Shown here one piece after another: positions 8,739 to 17,208 of a stretch of DNA of 64,000 nucleotides. The first letter of the stretch is position 1. Each line of letters begins with the position of its first letter. Source of the DNA: Cellulophaga sp. RHA19 (lineage in GTDB: Bacteria; Bacteroidota; Bacteroidia; Flavobacteriales; Flavobacteriaceae). The notes below the pieces were generated by a model. The model did no database searches, was not told the DNA's origin, and saw only the letters and a list, made by a program, of their open reading frames with translations. Where the stretch lies: positions 1,590,001 to 1,654,000 of the forward strand of contig NZ_PHUL01000001.1 in assembly GCF_002813425.1 (NCBI RefSeq). Reading direction: 5' to 3'. A program made the translations under genes and the position numbers.

Positions 8739-10256
8739 TTAGTTGCAAGTTACGCCCGGGTCAATAAAAATAGTGGTGTTATTATTACTTTTTAAGTCAC
8801 ATACACTTTGTGGTATAGTGCTAAGTTCATTTTTTTCTAAAAATAAATCTTCTAAATATCCAAGGTTTCCTATTTCAGCAGGTATACTAGTTAATTTATT
8901 TTCTTCTAAATTTAAATAAGTTAGTTGGGTTAGTTTCTCTATTTTTGTTGGAATACTAACTAGTTGATTACCTTTAAAAGACAATGTTTTAAGGTTAGTA
9001 AAAACTGTTATTTCATCAGGAACAGCATTTATGTTGTTATTATTAATAGCTAATGTAGTTAACTTAGAAAGTGTATTAATTCCTTTTGGAAAACTAGTTA
9101 AATTATTATTATCTAAACTTAGGGTAACTAGGTTTGTTAGTGTCCCAATTTCTTCAGGAAAGCTAGCTAAATCCATATTAATAATAGCCAAACTAGTTAA
9201 ATTACTAAGTGTACCTATTTCAGTAGGAAAACTAATTAATTTACAGTGTAACGTTAGGTGTATTAAGTCTGTAAAGTTTTTTAAATCTATAGGAAAACTA
9301 GCTAAATTAATTAGATTAAGGTATAGCTTATTAAGCTTAGTTAAGTTATTAATTGTAGAAGGGATATTTACAATGTTATCACCACCTAAAGACAGTGTTG
9401 TTAAGTTGCTTAGAGTACCAATTTCTGTTGGTATTTCTTTTAATTCATTATCACTAATATTTAAACTCTCTAAGTTTTTTAAATTACCTATTTGTTTAGG
9501 AATAGCTTTTAGCTTGTTGTTTGCAATATTAAGGTCTTTAAGCTCTGTTAAGTTGTCTATTTTTTCTGGAAGATCTGTAATATTATTGCTAATAATATAA
9601 AGAGTAGTAAGGCTTGTTAAATTAATTATTTCTTCAGGTAAGTTAGATAATTGCCCCTTTACTAGCGCAAGTTTATTTAAGTTTTTAAGTCCCCCAAATG
9701 ATGCTGGCAATGTTGCAATATTTTTGTTAATAATTGTAACCTCAGTTACATTACCATCAGTATGTTTAACGCCATACCAAGAATCCATTGTAGAGTCGCT
9801 TAAATCCCAGTATAAAGTATTGTCAGGATTTGCATTGTAAAACTCTAATAAAATTTCACGATCTGTAAGTTTTTTATCTTCAACAACTACTTCTACTTTA
9901 TATTTCTGTTCTGTTTTATCTTCAGCGGTAACAGTATAGTAAACAGTATTGCTAAAATCTTGTTCTACTTTAGTTTTAGGGTTTATAGTAGAATTTGGAG
10001 CTATAGTTATTGTAGGTTTAAGCTTCGTAATATTAGTGTCAAAAGGAAAAGAAACCGAAATTATTTTTTTGTCTTGGTCTATTTTAGCTGCAATATTAGC
10101 CGTTAAATTAGAATTGTCTTCTGTTGTAAAAGTAAATTCTATAATCTCTTTTTTACTACTTAGCACTTTACTGTCATCATCTGTATTACAAGAGATAAAC
10201 AAGGCTAAGATGCTTATTTTTAGTAGGCTTACATATGTTTTAATTTGACTATTCAT
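8739..10256 (-). CDS. Leucine-rich-repeat surface lipoprotein
   Basis: The 505-residue precursor has a lipoprotein signal ending LFISC (Cys at about 23) and then NTDDD. Residues about 35-125 form a beta-sandwich-like domain (FTFTTEDNSNLTANIAAKI, YYTVTAEDKTEQKYKVEV) of the kind found beside surface repeats in Bacteroidota. Residues about 175-490 hold some thirteen leucine-rich repeats of 23 residues with the pattern IGNLxNLxxLxLxxNxLxxxP. These repeats bind proteins or polymers; the target is unknown. The matching 69-bp DNA period makes the gene prone to changes in repeat number. Confidence 0.88.
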   Translation of the reverse strand: MNSQIKTYVSLLKISILALFISCNTDDDSKVLSSKKEIIEFTFTTEDNSNLTANIAAKIDQDKKIISVSFPFDTNITKLKPTITIAPNSTINPKTKVEQDFSNTVYYTVTAEDKTEQKYKVEVVVEDKKLTDREILLEFYNANPDNTLYWDLSDSTMDSWYGVKHTDGNVTEVTIINKNIATLPASFGGLKNLNKLALVKGQLSNLPEEIINLTSLTTLYIISNNITDLPEKIDNLTELKDLNIANNKLKAIPKQIGNLKNLESLNISDNELKEIPTEIGTLSNLTTLSLGGDNIVNIPSTINNLTKLNKLYLNLINLASFPIDLKNFTDLIHLTLHCKLISFPTEIGTLSNLTSLAIINMDLASFPEEIGTLTNLVTLSLDNNNLTSFPKGINTLSKLTTLAINNNNINAVPDEITVFTNLKTLSFKGNQLVSIPTKIEKLTQLTYLNLEENKLTSIPAEIGNLGYLEDLFLEKNELSTIPQSVCDLKSNNNTTIFIDPGVTCN

Positions 10257-10614
10257 AACGTGGTTTGTCTAATAAAATTTGGTTTCTTACTCTAATTGGT
10301 AGTGCAAAACTACAAAACACTAAATTAATTTGTAGTATAATGTATGTTAAGGAAAAGTCTAATTTGTATTTAATACTAAAAAATACAGTCCAAATAATAG
10401 AGTGGAGGTAGTTTGGTTTAGAAAAAGACATAAAAGAATAACTAGGTTAAAAAACAGTATTTTTAAGTATTACCTAAAATCTCATAGCTCAAAAATTAGT
10501 TATATTTGAGTTATAAAAAAAGATAGAACCAAGAGAGCTAGGTATTTCTAAAAATTTTGAAATAACTATTGAATTATTGATTCTTACAAACTCTATTTAA
10601 CCATCAATTTGTTA
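10257..10614. other. Intergenic region between divergent LRR and esterase-like genes
   Basis: This AT-rich stretch separates two divergent genes, so it should hold both promoters. TATATTTG at 10501-10508 is a good -7 element for the plus-strand gene, without a matching TTG at -33. On the minus strand TAGTTTTG (10305-10312) is a candidate for the LRR gene. No RNA gene or further coding sequence was recognised. Confidence 0.5.
10501..10508 (+). promoter_or_regulatory. Candidate -7 promoter element of the esterase-like gene
   Basis: TATATTTG matches the Bacteroidota -7 consensus TAnnTTTG exactly; no TTG is found 17-23 bases upstream, so support is partial. Transcription would leave a leader of about 100 bases. 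Confidence 0.4.
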
Positions 10615-13089
10615 ATGATGAAATTATTTTCTGCCTTTTTATTTCTTGCTCTTCTGTTACCCAACAACATTATTTCTCAAAATACTATTAATTTAGATAG
10701 TACTAGTTCTTATTCTTTTTTAGATTCTATAACATTTAATAAAAGGATAGTGTTATTGGGAGAACAAACCCATGGAGACGGTGCAACTTTTGACGAAAAG
10801 GTTAAAATAGTGAAATATTTACACGAGAATCTTGGGTATAATATTTTAGTTTTAGAAAGCGGATTTTATGATAATTACAAAGCTTTTAAAAACTATGTTA
10901 ATAGTAAAAATGGTGAGGCGTCTATTTTAGATAATGAAGTAGAAAATATTTGGTCTAAAACTGAGGCTATCCAGAATTTGTATAATTATATAGATGATAG
11001 GGCAAAACAAAAAGATACTATAAGACTGTTAGGGTTTGACAGTATGGAAGGCTCTATTTTTAATGATAACTTTATTCCAGATTTAAAAAATATATTTAAA
11101 AAACACAAAATATTACTTGATGAGCAACTTTTTAATAGTTTAGAAAAAGGCTTGGTTTTAAAAGATAATGAAAACGAAGTGGTAAATAAAAATGATTCTA
11201 TAGAACTATATGATAAAATTAAATTAGTAGCCAATCATTTAAATGCTATTGAAAACCCTAGTTCTTATGAGAAAATGATACAACAGACTTTCATAAGTCA
11301 AGTGTCAGATGTTTCGTTTGAAATTAGAAAACGACAAAAACAAAAGATTTTTGTACAGAATCCTAGGGATGCGCAAATGGCCAATAACTTAATTTTTTTG
11401 TCGGAAATGTATCCTAATGAAAAAATGATATGTTGGGGAGCATCATACCATTTTGGAAAAAATATCAGCAAAGTTAAATTTACCAACTTAAGTGAACAGT
11501 ATTTAGAAGCCCAAGACTCATTAAATGTTATAAATAGTGAATCTACAGATTATAAAAAGGGACAAGGATATAAACTTTTAGAAGGAGCTATACCTATGGG
11601 GCAAATTTTAAAAGCACATTTTAAAAATAATATGTACACTATAGCTTTCTCGTCTTATGATGGTAAATGGGGAGAAGTAGGCAATAAACCTTATCCTTTT
11701 TTAACTCCTCCAGAAAATAGTATAGAAAAAGAACTGGTAGATTTAAAATATAAAAATGCATTTTTAGAATTTAAAAATTTTGAAGGTAAAGAATACTATT
11801 GCTCTGCTTTAGGTAATTTGCCATTAAAGGCAAATTGGTCTGAAATTTTTGATGGACTTGTTTTTATAAAAACCTCTTATTCTGCTAATGCTAGAAAATA
11901 TGAAGAACCTGTAAATTCAAAAAAAGTATCGTTTGTAAAAGGTAAGGTTTTAGATTTTGCAAATGATAAAGGCTTGCCAAATGCAGAGGTATCTTTACTA
12001 AATACAAATAAAATTGTTTTGTCTAATAAGGAAGGAATGTTTAAAATACATATTCCAAAGGAAGAGCTAAAAGGCAAAATAGTAGTCTCTGTTATGGGTT
12101 ATGAAAACGACACAATAGAAATTTCTACTTTCTCTAAATTAAAAGAAAGACATATAAAACTTATAGAGAAAAATTACAATACTATTAGCTTGGATGAAGT
12201 TACAATTTTAGGCGAAGCTAAACAATTTACTGCAGAAGAGATTATTGATAAAGCACGTAAAAATCTCAAAATAAATTATTTTGAGAACCCGTTTAATCAA
12301 CAGTTTTACTTCAGACGTTTACGTACTAAGAATAGTGAAGCAATTAAGGGAGAAGAGGCAATAATAGAAACCTATAACTCAAAAGGAATGAAAGTTTCCA
12401 ATAATCCAGAAACTAAAATGTTTGGGTTTTCAAAACATCAACAACCAATTGGTGTTGAGCAAATAACAGATTCTTATTGGGGTAAAGTTAATAAAATGCC
12501 TTTTATTTTTGATAGAGGTGTAATTTTAAGTAAAGCAAACGTTTTATATAGAACTTCTTCATTTGAATTACTAAAAAAGAATATTGTTAACTATGCAGGA
12601 ACAAGAGCTTACAAAATAGGCTTTAACAATAAAAGACCTAGTTCGTTTTCAGCCAGTAGTTATGGGAGGGTAAAGTCATCGTCAGGTAATATATACATAG
12701 ATACAGAATCATTTGCTATATTAAAATACGAGAATTGTGTAACTCAAAAGCCTTACGATTTAGAAACAAATTTAGACAAAACCGTAGAGCGTTCTTTTAA
12801 TATTATTTTTACGTACAAGAAGACGGGTAATTTTTATTATATTTTTCATAGTCATATTACCGATAAAATAACAACTACATCAAAGTCAGATTTCAATATA
12901 GCGCAGAATATTTATATTGAGTCAACTGATTTATTATCTACAAAAATAAACAATTTAAATGTCTCTAGAATAAAACAACCACTTTACTATATGTCTAAGC
13001 CTAAGAATGGCAAGACTAATAAATTATTTTGGAATAATAATAGCTTTATGCTTAGTGAAGAAAAATTAGAACTGCCTCAATGTAATTAA
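10615..13089 (+). CDS. Erythromycin-esterase-like enzyme fused to a carboxypeptidase-regulatory-like domain
   Basis: The precursor is 824 residues from ATG 10615 (an in-frame TTG at 10609 is less likely; ATG 10618 is also possible). After a signal peptide (about 1-22, ending IISQ) comes an erythromycin-esterase/succinoglycan-biosynthesis-type domain to about residue 410, with the key motifs LLGEQTHGDGATFDEK (active-site Glu and His), LVLESGFYD, and MICWGASYHFGK (second His). A CarboxypepD_reg-like beta-sandwich follows (about 440-530, GKVLDFANDKGLPNAEVSL), then about 290 residues resembling the domain after such modules in Bacteroidota surface proteins. The enzyme family hydrolyses lactone or ester bonds; a macrolide need not be the natural substrate. 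It stands alone. Confidence 0.8.
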   Translation: MMKLFSAFLFLALLLPNNIISQNTINLDSTSSYSFLDSITFNKRIVLLGEQTHGDGATFDEKVKIVKYLHENLGYNILVLESGFYDNYKAFKNYVNSKNGEASILDNEVENIWSKTEAIQNLYNYIDDRAKQKDTIRLLGFDSMEGSIFNDNFIPDLKNIFKKHKILLDEQLFNSLEKGLVLKDNENEVVNKNDSIELYDKIKLVANHLNAIENPSSYEKMIQQTFISQVSDVSFEIRKRQKQKIFVQNPRDAQMANNLIFLSEMYPNEKMICWGASYHFGKNISKVKFTNLSEQYLEAQDSLNVINSESTDYKKGQGYKLLEGAIPMGQILKAHFKNNMYTIAFSSYDGKWGEVGNKPYPFLTPPENSIEKELVDLKYKNAFLEFKNFEGKEYYCSALGNLPLKANWSEIFDGLVFIKTSYSANARKYEEPVNSKKVSFVKGKVLDFANDKGLPNAEVSLLNTNKIVLSNKEGMFKIHIPKEELKGKIVVSVMGYENDTIEISTFSKLKERHIKLIEKNYNTISLDEVTILGEAKQFTAEEIIDKARKNLKINYFENPFNQQFYFRRLRTKNSEAIKGEEAIIETYNSKGMKVSNNPETKMFGFSKHQQPIGVEQITDSYWGKVNKMPFIFDRGVILSKANVLYRTSSFELLKKNIVNYAGTRAYKIGFNNKRPSSFSASSYGRVKSSSGNIYIDTESFAILKYENCVTQKPYDLETNLDKTVERSFNIIFTYKKTGNFYYIFHSHITDKITTTSKSDFNIAQNIYIESTDLLSTKINNLNVSRIKQPLYYMSKPKNGKTNKLFWNNNSFMLSEEKLELPQCN

Positions 13090-13095
13090 AAATAG

Positions 13096-13155
13096 ATGTG
13101 CAATTAAAATAATAGATAAGAAGCACCAACTTAAATTAAGCGCATAAAAAAAGCT
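13096..13155. repeat. Repeat element, copy A (downstream of the toxin-antitoxin pair)
   Basis: The element shares ATGTG...AATAGA...AGAAGC...CTTAAATTAAGCGCAT, followed by an A run and AGCT, with copy C at 15274-15336, and shares AATTAAGCGCAT plus the flank through GCTCATAGAACTTGTTTT with copy B at 13888-13935. Copies carry TATGYG...CGCATA-type inverted ends. Read on the minus strand, it lies behind the ParE gene. Confidence 0.65.
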
Positions 13156-13185
13156 CATAGAACTTGTTTTAGAGTTTATGAGCTT
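13151..13185 (-). terminator. Putative terminator of the toxin-antitoxin operon
   Basis: The stem AAGCTCATA/TATGAGCTT, extended by AACT/AGTT after a one-base bulge, is followed on the minus strand by seven T, which are the A run of repeat copy A. It lies 76 bases past the toxin stop codon. On the plus strand no T run follows. Confidence 0.6.
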
Positions 13186-13261
13186 ACTATAATAAAGTCT
13201 TTAAATAACGAAGAATTTGTTTTAATTTGATTTTTTGTTGGCTACAGTTTTTTATATTCCA

Positions 13262-13549
13262 TTATAATTTTTCATTCAAATCTTGTCTTTCAATTATTGT
13301 CACTATTTCAACAATATTTTCATTGACCTTATAATAAATACTATCAACGCCACACGTGCAACGTCTGTATCCTTTTTTTATATAGTCAATAGATTCAAAG
13401 GAAAAAGGACGTTTAGTGATGATGTCAAAATATTCAAAAAAAGACTCAAAATATTTGTCATCTTGGGTTATCCCGAATTTTTTAACTCCGTAATGGTGAA
13501 TCCGAATTAAGTCATTTTTTGCTTCATTTGTCAGTTTGTATTTAGCCAT
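13262..13549 (-). CDS. parE: ParE/RelE-family toxin
   Basis: A 95-residue protein of the ParE/RelE fold: it begins MAKYKLTNEAKNDLIRI, has the central (Y/F)F.YFDIITKRPFSFE segment, then GYRRCTCGVDSIYY and IVEIVTIIERQD, the order of strands seen in ParE toxins. ParE members usually poison DNA gyrase, RelE members cut mRNA; the ParD-like partner favours the gyrase type, but this is inference. Its start overlaps the end of the antitoxin gene by 8 bases, the usual coupling in such pairs. It sits in the accessory array between repeat copies A and B. Confidence 0.85.
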   Translation of the reverse strand: MAKYKLTNEAKNDLIRIHHYGVKKFGITQDDKYFESFFEYFDIITKRPFSFESIDYIKKGYRRCTCGVDSIYYKVNENIVEIVTIIERQDLNEKL

Positions 13550-13781
13550 TAAGCATAGACTTTGATTGAGCTAAAATACTTTCTTTACTATCACTTGTAA
13601 ATCCACTATTTTCAGCTTTTTCAATTTTAGCTCTAACCCAGTCAATTTGAACTTGTTGTTTTCGTGCTTGTCTAATTAAATCGTTAACTAATTCGCTTTT
13701 GCTAGAATATTCTTTATTGTCTACTTGGGCTTTTAACCATTCATCGTTTGGCTTTGTAAATGATATACTTTGTCTCGACAT
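13542..13781 (-). CDS. parD: ParD-family antitoxin
   Basis: A 79-residue protein. The N-terminal ribbon-helix-helix (MSRQSISFTKPNDEWLKAQV then YSSKSELVNDLIRQARKQQ) would bind the operon's own promoter as a dimer, and the C-terminal tail (EKAENSGFTSDSKESIL) is the type that wraps the toxin. It is the first gene of the pair and overlaps the toxin gene by 8 bases. The pair is probably autoregulated. Confidence 0.87.
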   Translation of the reverse strand: MSRQSISFTKPNDEWLKAQVDNKEYSSKSELVNDLIRQARKQQVQIDWVRAKIEKAENSGFTSDSKESILAQSKSMLNG

Positions 13782-13840
13782 AATTTATTTATTTGATGTA
13801 AAAAAACACCAAAAACGAATCACATCCAAATTTTAGCTAG

Positions 13841-13935
13841 CAGTCTCGACTATGAGTAGTTGCTTGGTTTAGCACTTAACTTTGTAAGTATGCGAGAATA
13901 AGCACTTACTTGAATTAAGCGCATAAAAAAAAGCT
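13841..13935. repeat. Repeat element, copy B (fullest copy)
   Basis: The element starts with AGTCTCGACTATGAGTAG and ends with GTATGCG...AATAAGCACTTACTTGAATTAAGCGCAT plus an A run and AGCT. It contains internal inverted repeats (GTAAGT/ACTTAC and TATGCG/CGCATA). Its right part is nearly identical over about 38 bases to copy A, and its left motif recurs at 14445-14457. On the minus strand it lies between the 150-aa membrane protein gene and the ParDE pair. Confidence 0.65.
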
Positions 13936-13963
13936 CATAGAACTTGTTTTTAGTTTAGTTGGT

Positions 13964-14416
13964 TTAAATCTGAAGTTTATAAAATATGTCAAAAGAAGAA
14001 TATCCAATTAAAGAGAAAAGACTTATTAAGAAAAATAATATATTTAATTTTCCAGAAATTCTATAAATCCATTTAGGGGATATATTTTCAAAGTCAGAAA
14101 TTGTTTCAGTCATTCCATCCACCAGTTTTATTGCACGTTGAATCTGAAATTTCTTTAGACGGTCTAAAATGTTTATTTCAGCATATAGATGAATTAGGGA
14201 AAAAAGGATACCCATTCCAAGTGATGATAATGAAATCAAAAAAATAACAGACTTAATAATATGTTCTTTTTGGTCTGTCTTAAAAGCTATTAGTATTCCA
14301 AAAAGTCCAACAGATAATGTTAACAAGGTTTTAACCCAGGAATAATGCTTCTCAAGTCTTTCTTTTTGAATATCTTTAATATGGTTTATTTGCATTATTG
14401 CTTCATCTTGTGTCAT
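13964..14416 (-). CDS. Membrane protein of unknown function
   Basis: A 150-residue protein that I do not recognise. It begins with a charged amphipathic stretch (MTQDEAIMQINHIKDIQKERLEKHYSW), then has three hydrophobic helices at about residues 29-45, 55-77 and 128-146. The arrangement resembles small accessory membrane proteins, but no motif links it to a function. It lies in the array between repeat motifs at 14445 and 13841 and is followed by repeat copy B, which looks like a truncated copy of the terminator region behind the toxin gene. Confidence 0.6.
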   Translation of the reverse strand: MTQDEAIMQINHIKDIQKERLEKHYSWVKTLLTLSVGLFGILIAFKTDQKEHIIKSVIFLISLSSLGMGILFSLIHLYAEINILDRLKKFQIQRAIKLVDGMTETISDFENISPKWIYRISGKLNILFFLISLFSLIGYSSFDIFYKLQI

Positions 14417-14444
14417 AAGTATGAGTGTTAAATGTTTGTAAACG

Positions 14445-14457
14445 GTCTCGGCTATGA
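14445..14457. repeat. Short repeat motif GTCTCGGCTATGA (left-end motif of copy B)
   Basis: The 13 bases match 13843-13855 with one change (GTCTCGRCTATGA). The motif lies 28 bases upstream of the 150-aa membrane protein gene, on the downstream side of the 165-aa gene. The rest of the element was not recognised here. Confidence 0.5.
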
Positions 14458-14606
14458 TTTGTTTTTGAGGAACGAAAAAAAATAGATTATATACTTTATT
14501 ATCAAACTCTTTTTAATCTCTGTTCTTTTGGCAGGAGAAAACGATTTACTTAGGATTAATGATAAATGTAAAACTTTCTTTACTTGAGTTGGTTTTGTTC
14601 TGACCA

Positions 14607-15104
14607 TTATCTTATTAGCAACGAAAGGAAATATCCTAAAAATATTCCAATGGTTATTATAAATCCTAAATACCATTTGTAGGCTTTTATTAAGTTTATG
14701 ACTAATAATTGTTCCTTTAGACTTCTTATAGTTTTTTCATATTTCAAATTATCTATTTGTAACTTTTTTAGTTCCGTTTCTAAATTTTTATTCTCATTAT
14801 TTTTATATAAGTAATTTTTTAAACCATTAGCGTTTATAACATCATATCCTTTTTCGCTTAACTCAAATTGGGTTTTTACTCTAACTTGAATAAATCCCAT
14901 TGATTTACAATAGTTAATAGACTTTCTTCTCAAATCAGATAGATCTTTAAGTATAACACATAAATTATCATTAGACATCCATTCTAGCAAATCATCAATA
15001 TCTTTATATTCCTTATCAGTCATTCCCTTTTTTATTTTCTCCCCAACAGTGGTTTTAAATGTTTGGTAACTAGTTAGTAAATACAATAAATTGAGTTTAT
15101 TCAT
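14607..15104 (-). CDS. Membrane-anchored coiled-coil protein with a winged-helix-like N-terminal part
   Basis: A 165-residue protein with no recognised family. Residues about 1-95 look like a winged-helix fold (helix MTDKEYKDIDDLLEWMSN, then a segment RVKTQFELSEKGYDVINANG of the form often seen at the wing). Residues about 103-135 form a coiled coil (NLETELKKLQIDNLKYEKTI), and residues about 142-163 form a C-terminal membrane helix. The order domain, coil, tail anchor suggests a soluble N-terminal part held at the membrane. It is the gene of the array nearest to the tRNA. Confidence 0.6.
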   Translation of the reverse strand: MNKLNLLYLLTSYQTFKTTVGEKIKKGMTDKEYKDIDDLLEWMSNDNLCVILKDLSDLRRKSINYCKSMGFIQVRVKTQFELSEKGYDVINANGLKNYLYKNNENKNLETELKKLQIDNLKYEKTIRSLKEQLLVINLIKAYKWYLGFIITIGIFLGYFLSLLIR

Positions 15105-15273
15105 CCATATTGGCGCAATAAACGCATATATTGCAGTTTGGCTTTTTATTTCAACACAATGTAAAACTATTTTTTTGTGTTCAATTACGGATATGTGTAA
15201 TTGGGTATAATTTATTTATAAATGGTATAAAATTAGTTGTAGGTAACTTTTCTATTTTAAGAGTAAATAGAAA

Positions 15274-15336
15274 GTATGTGTAAAACAGCATAATAGAGTA
15301 GAAGCGCTTGCTTAAATTAAGCGCATAAAAAAAGCT
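15274..15336. repeat. Repeat element, copy C (beside the initiator tRNA)
   Basis: GTATGTG, then AATAGAG, AGAAGCGC, and CTTAAATTAAGCGCAT with an A run and AGCT align with copy A over about 60 bases. In this copy AAGCGC and GCGCTT form an inverted repeat. It abuts the terminator of the tRNA gene and marks the upstream end of the accessory array as read on the minus strand. Confidence 0.62.
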
Positions 15337-15357
15337 TCACATTTCTGTGAAGCTTTT
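15330..15357 (-). terminator. Intrinsic terminator of the initiator tRNA gene
   Basis: A 12-bp stem AAAAGCTTCACA/TGTGAAGCTTTT with a 4-base loop ends in seven T on the minus strand. It begins 8 bases after the tRNA 3' end. Confidence 0.85.
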
Positions 15358-15365
15358 AAACTTTG

Positions 15366-15438
<73 letters not shown>

Positions 15439-15512
15439 ATTTGCGTTTCCAAAATAAACATCTTAGCTTTTAACTTTCAGATCATAACTGCTGACCGTTA
15501 TATTTCGGACTG

Positions 15513-15542
15513 CAAATATACAACCTTTTTTCTATCCGGCAA
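15513..15542 (-). promoter_or_regulatory. Promoter of the initiator tRNA gene
   Basis: On the minus strand TTG, a 19-base spacer and TATATTTG match the Bacteroidota housekeeping consensus. Transcription would start about 65 bases before the tRNA. Confidence 0.8.
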
Positions 15543-15679
15543 GCCAAAATCAAAATAATTCTAAAAAATATTTATTTATCAATTTTTAGTCTGTTTTTTT
15601 GACGCTTAAAACAGCTAGTATTCTATAAAATCTTACTATTTTGTAACGTTTTATAAAACCTTTACTAAACCAATTTTTT

Positions 15680-17158
15680 ATGGATAATTACGGCTGGCTA
15701 TCAATATTACCTCCAATAATTGCAATTGTACTAGCATTACGTACTAAACAAGTATACATAGCTTTGCTTTTTGGTATATGGTTTTCGTGGATTATCATAA
15801 ACGATTGGAACTTTTTAACAGGTACCTTAAGTGCTATAGAGGGTATGGTAAATGTATTTAAGTCAGAGGGCAATACAAGAACCATTATGTTTAGTGCCTT
15901 GGTGGGTGCTTTACTTTTATTTATACAATACTCTAAAGGTGTAGAAGGTTTTATCAATCAGCTTAACAAAGTAATTGCCTATTTTGAAAAAAAACAGAAA
16001 GGATACAGCAGAGTAATTGTACAATTGCTGGCATTATTAACTGGTATTTTATTGTTTGTAGAAACCAGTATAAGCTCTTTAACAGTTGGTACGTTGTACA
16101 GACCAGTTTTTGATAAGTTAAAAATACCAAGAGAAAAACTAGCGTACATAGCAGATTCTAGTTCTGCGCCATCATCTATACTAATTCCTTTTAATGCGTG
16201 GGGAGCTTTTATTATGGGCTTGTTGGTTACACAAGGATTAGAAAACCCGTTTGGCTTAATGCTGTCATCCATAGCATATAATTTTTATCCCATTTTGGCT
16301 ATTGCAATAGTAATAATTGTAATTGTGTCTAAAAAAGATATTGGTCCAATGGCCAAAGCAGAAAAAAGAACCCGAGAAACGGGTAAACTTTTAAACGACA
16401 ACTCTAAACCTATGTTGTCTAGTGAGGTTACTTCGTTAGCACCAAAAGAAGGTATTAAAGCAAAGGCATATAATATGATTATTCCTTTGGCAACAATGGT
16501 GTTTATGATGCCTATAAACTTGGTGTACACAGGTTGGGGTAATGTTACAGATGCAGTATCAACATCAGACCATATATTTAAAGCAATTGGCCAAGGATCT
16601 GGATCTTCTTCTGTATTATATGCAGTATTAACCGCTATTTTGGTGGCAATGGTATTGTACAGGTCTCAAAAAATAATGAAAACCAAAGAAATGATAGATT
16701 TGGTTTTAAAAGGTATTAGTGAGCTTATGCCACTAGCATTACTTATGTTATTAGCGTTTGCCATTGGCGATGCTTGTAACGAGTTGGGTACAGGTAAATT
16801 TGTAGCAGAATGGTCTAAAGACTGGTTGTCGCCAGAGTTTTTACCAGCCATAATTTTTGTAATTAGTTCTTTTATAGCATTTTCTACAGGTACATCTTGG
16901 GGAACATTTGCAATTATGATGGCTATAGCAATACCAATGGCAGAGGTACACCAGGCACCTATAACGCTTGTAATTGCAGCAACTTTAGGTGGTGGTATTT
17001 TTGGAGATCATTGCTCGCCTATATCAGACACCTCAATAATATCGTCAATGTCTTCTGCAAGTGACCATATAGATCACGTAAATACACAGTTGCCTTATGC
17101 CTTAATTGGTGGTATTGCAACCATTATATTATACTTAATTTTAGGGTTTGCATTGTAG
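15680..17158 (+). CDS. nhaC: NhaC-family Na+/H+ antiporter
   Basis: The 492-residue protein has about twelve membrane helices over its full length. The segments ETSISSLTVGTLYRPVFDKLKIPREKLAYIADSSSAPSSILIPFNAWGAFI (central discontinuous helix region) and FSTGTSWGTFAIMMAIAIP plus GGGIFGDHCSPISDTSIISSMSS near the C-terminus are signature stretches of the NhaC superfamily. These inner-membrane proteins exchange Na+ for H+ and support pH and salt balance; some relatives use amino acids or lactate/malate, so the substrate is not certain. It stands alone, diverging from the tRNA gene. Confidence 0.85.
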   Translation: MDNYGWLSILPPIIAIVLALRTKQVYIALLFGIWFSWIIINDWNFLTGTLSAIEGMVNVFKSEGNTRTIMFSALVGALLLFIQYSKGVEGFINQLNKVIAYFEKKQKGYSRVIVQLLALLTGILLFVETSISSLTVGTLYRPVFDKLKIPREKLAYIADSSSAPSSILIPFNAWGAFIMGLLVTQGLENPFGLMLSSIAYNFYPILAIAIVIIVIVSKKDIGPMAKAEKRTRETGKLLNDNSKPMLSSEVTSLAPKEGIKAKAYNMIIPLATMVFMMPINLVYTGWGNVTDAVSTSDHIFKAIGQGSGSSSVLYAVLTAILVAMVLYRSQKIMKTKEMIDLVLKGISELMPLALLMLLAFAIGDACNELGTGKFVAEWSKDWLSPEFLPAIIFVISSFIAFSTGTSWGTFAIMMAIAIPMAEVHQAPITLVIAATLGGGIFGDHCSPISDTSIISSMSSASDHIDHVNTQLPYALIGGIATIILYLILGFAL

Positions 17159-17184
17159 TAAAGCCGTACAATAGTGTACCTTTG
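17153..17184 (+). promoter_or_regulatory. Promoter of era
   Basis: TTG, a 21-base spacer and TACCTTTG match the Bacteroidota consensus. The TTG overlaps the last codons of the NhaC gene. The leader would be about 20 bases. Confidence 0.72.
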
Positions 17185-17208
17185 CATTTTAAATGATAAA
17201 ATAGTAAA

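Noticed and set aside
8880..9660. Regular DNA repeats that could suggest a repeat array or CRISPR-like structure
   Set aside because: The 69-bp period is that of leucine-rich repeats in an intact gene; there are no spacers of unrelated sequence.
10249..10431. A 60-codon minus-strand ORF upstream of the LRR gene
   Set aside because: It overlaps the start of the LRR lipoprotein gene and covers the expected promoter; the sequence shows no protein-like pattern.
14452..14676. A 74-codon minus-strand ORF between the two membrane protein genes of the array
   Set aside because: It overlaps the 3' end of the 165-aa gene in another frame, has no domain-like pattern and runs through the repeat-containing spacer.
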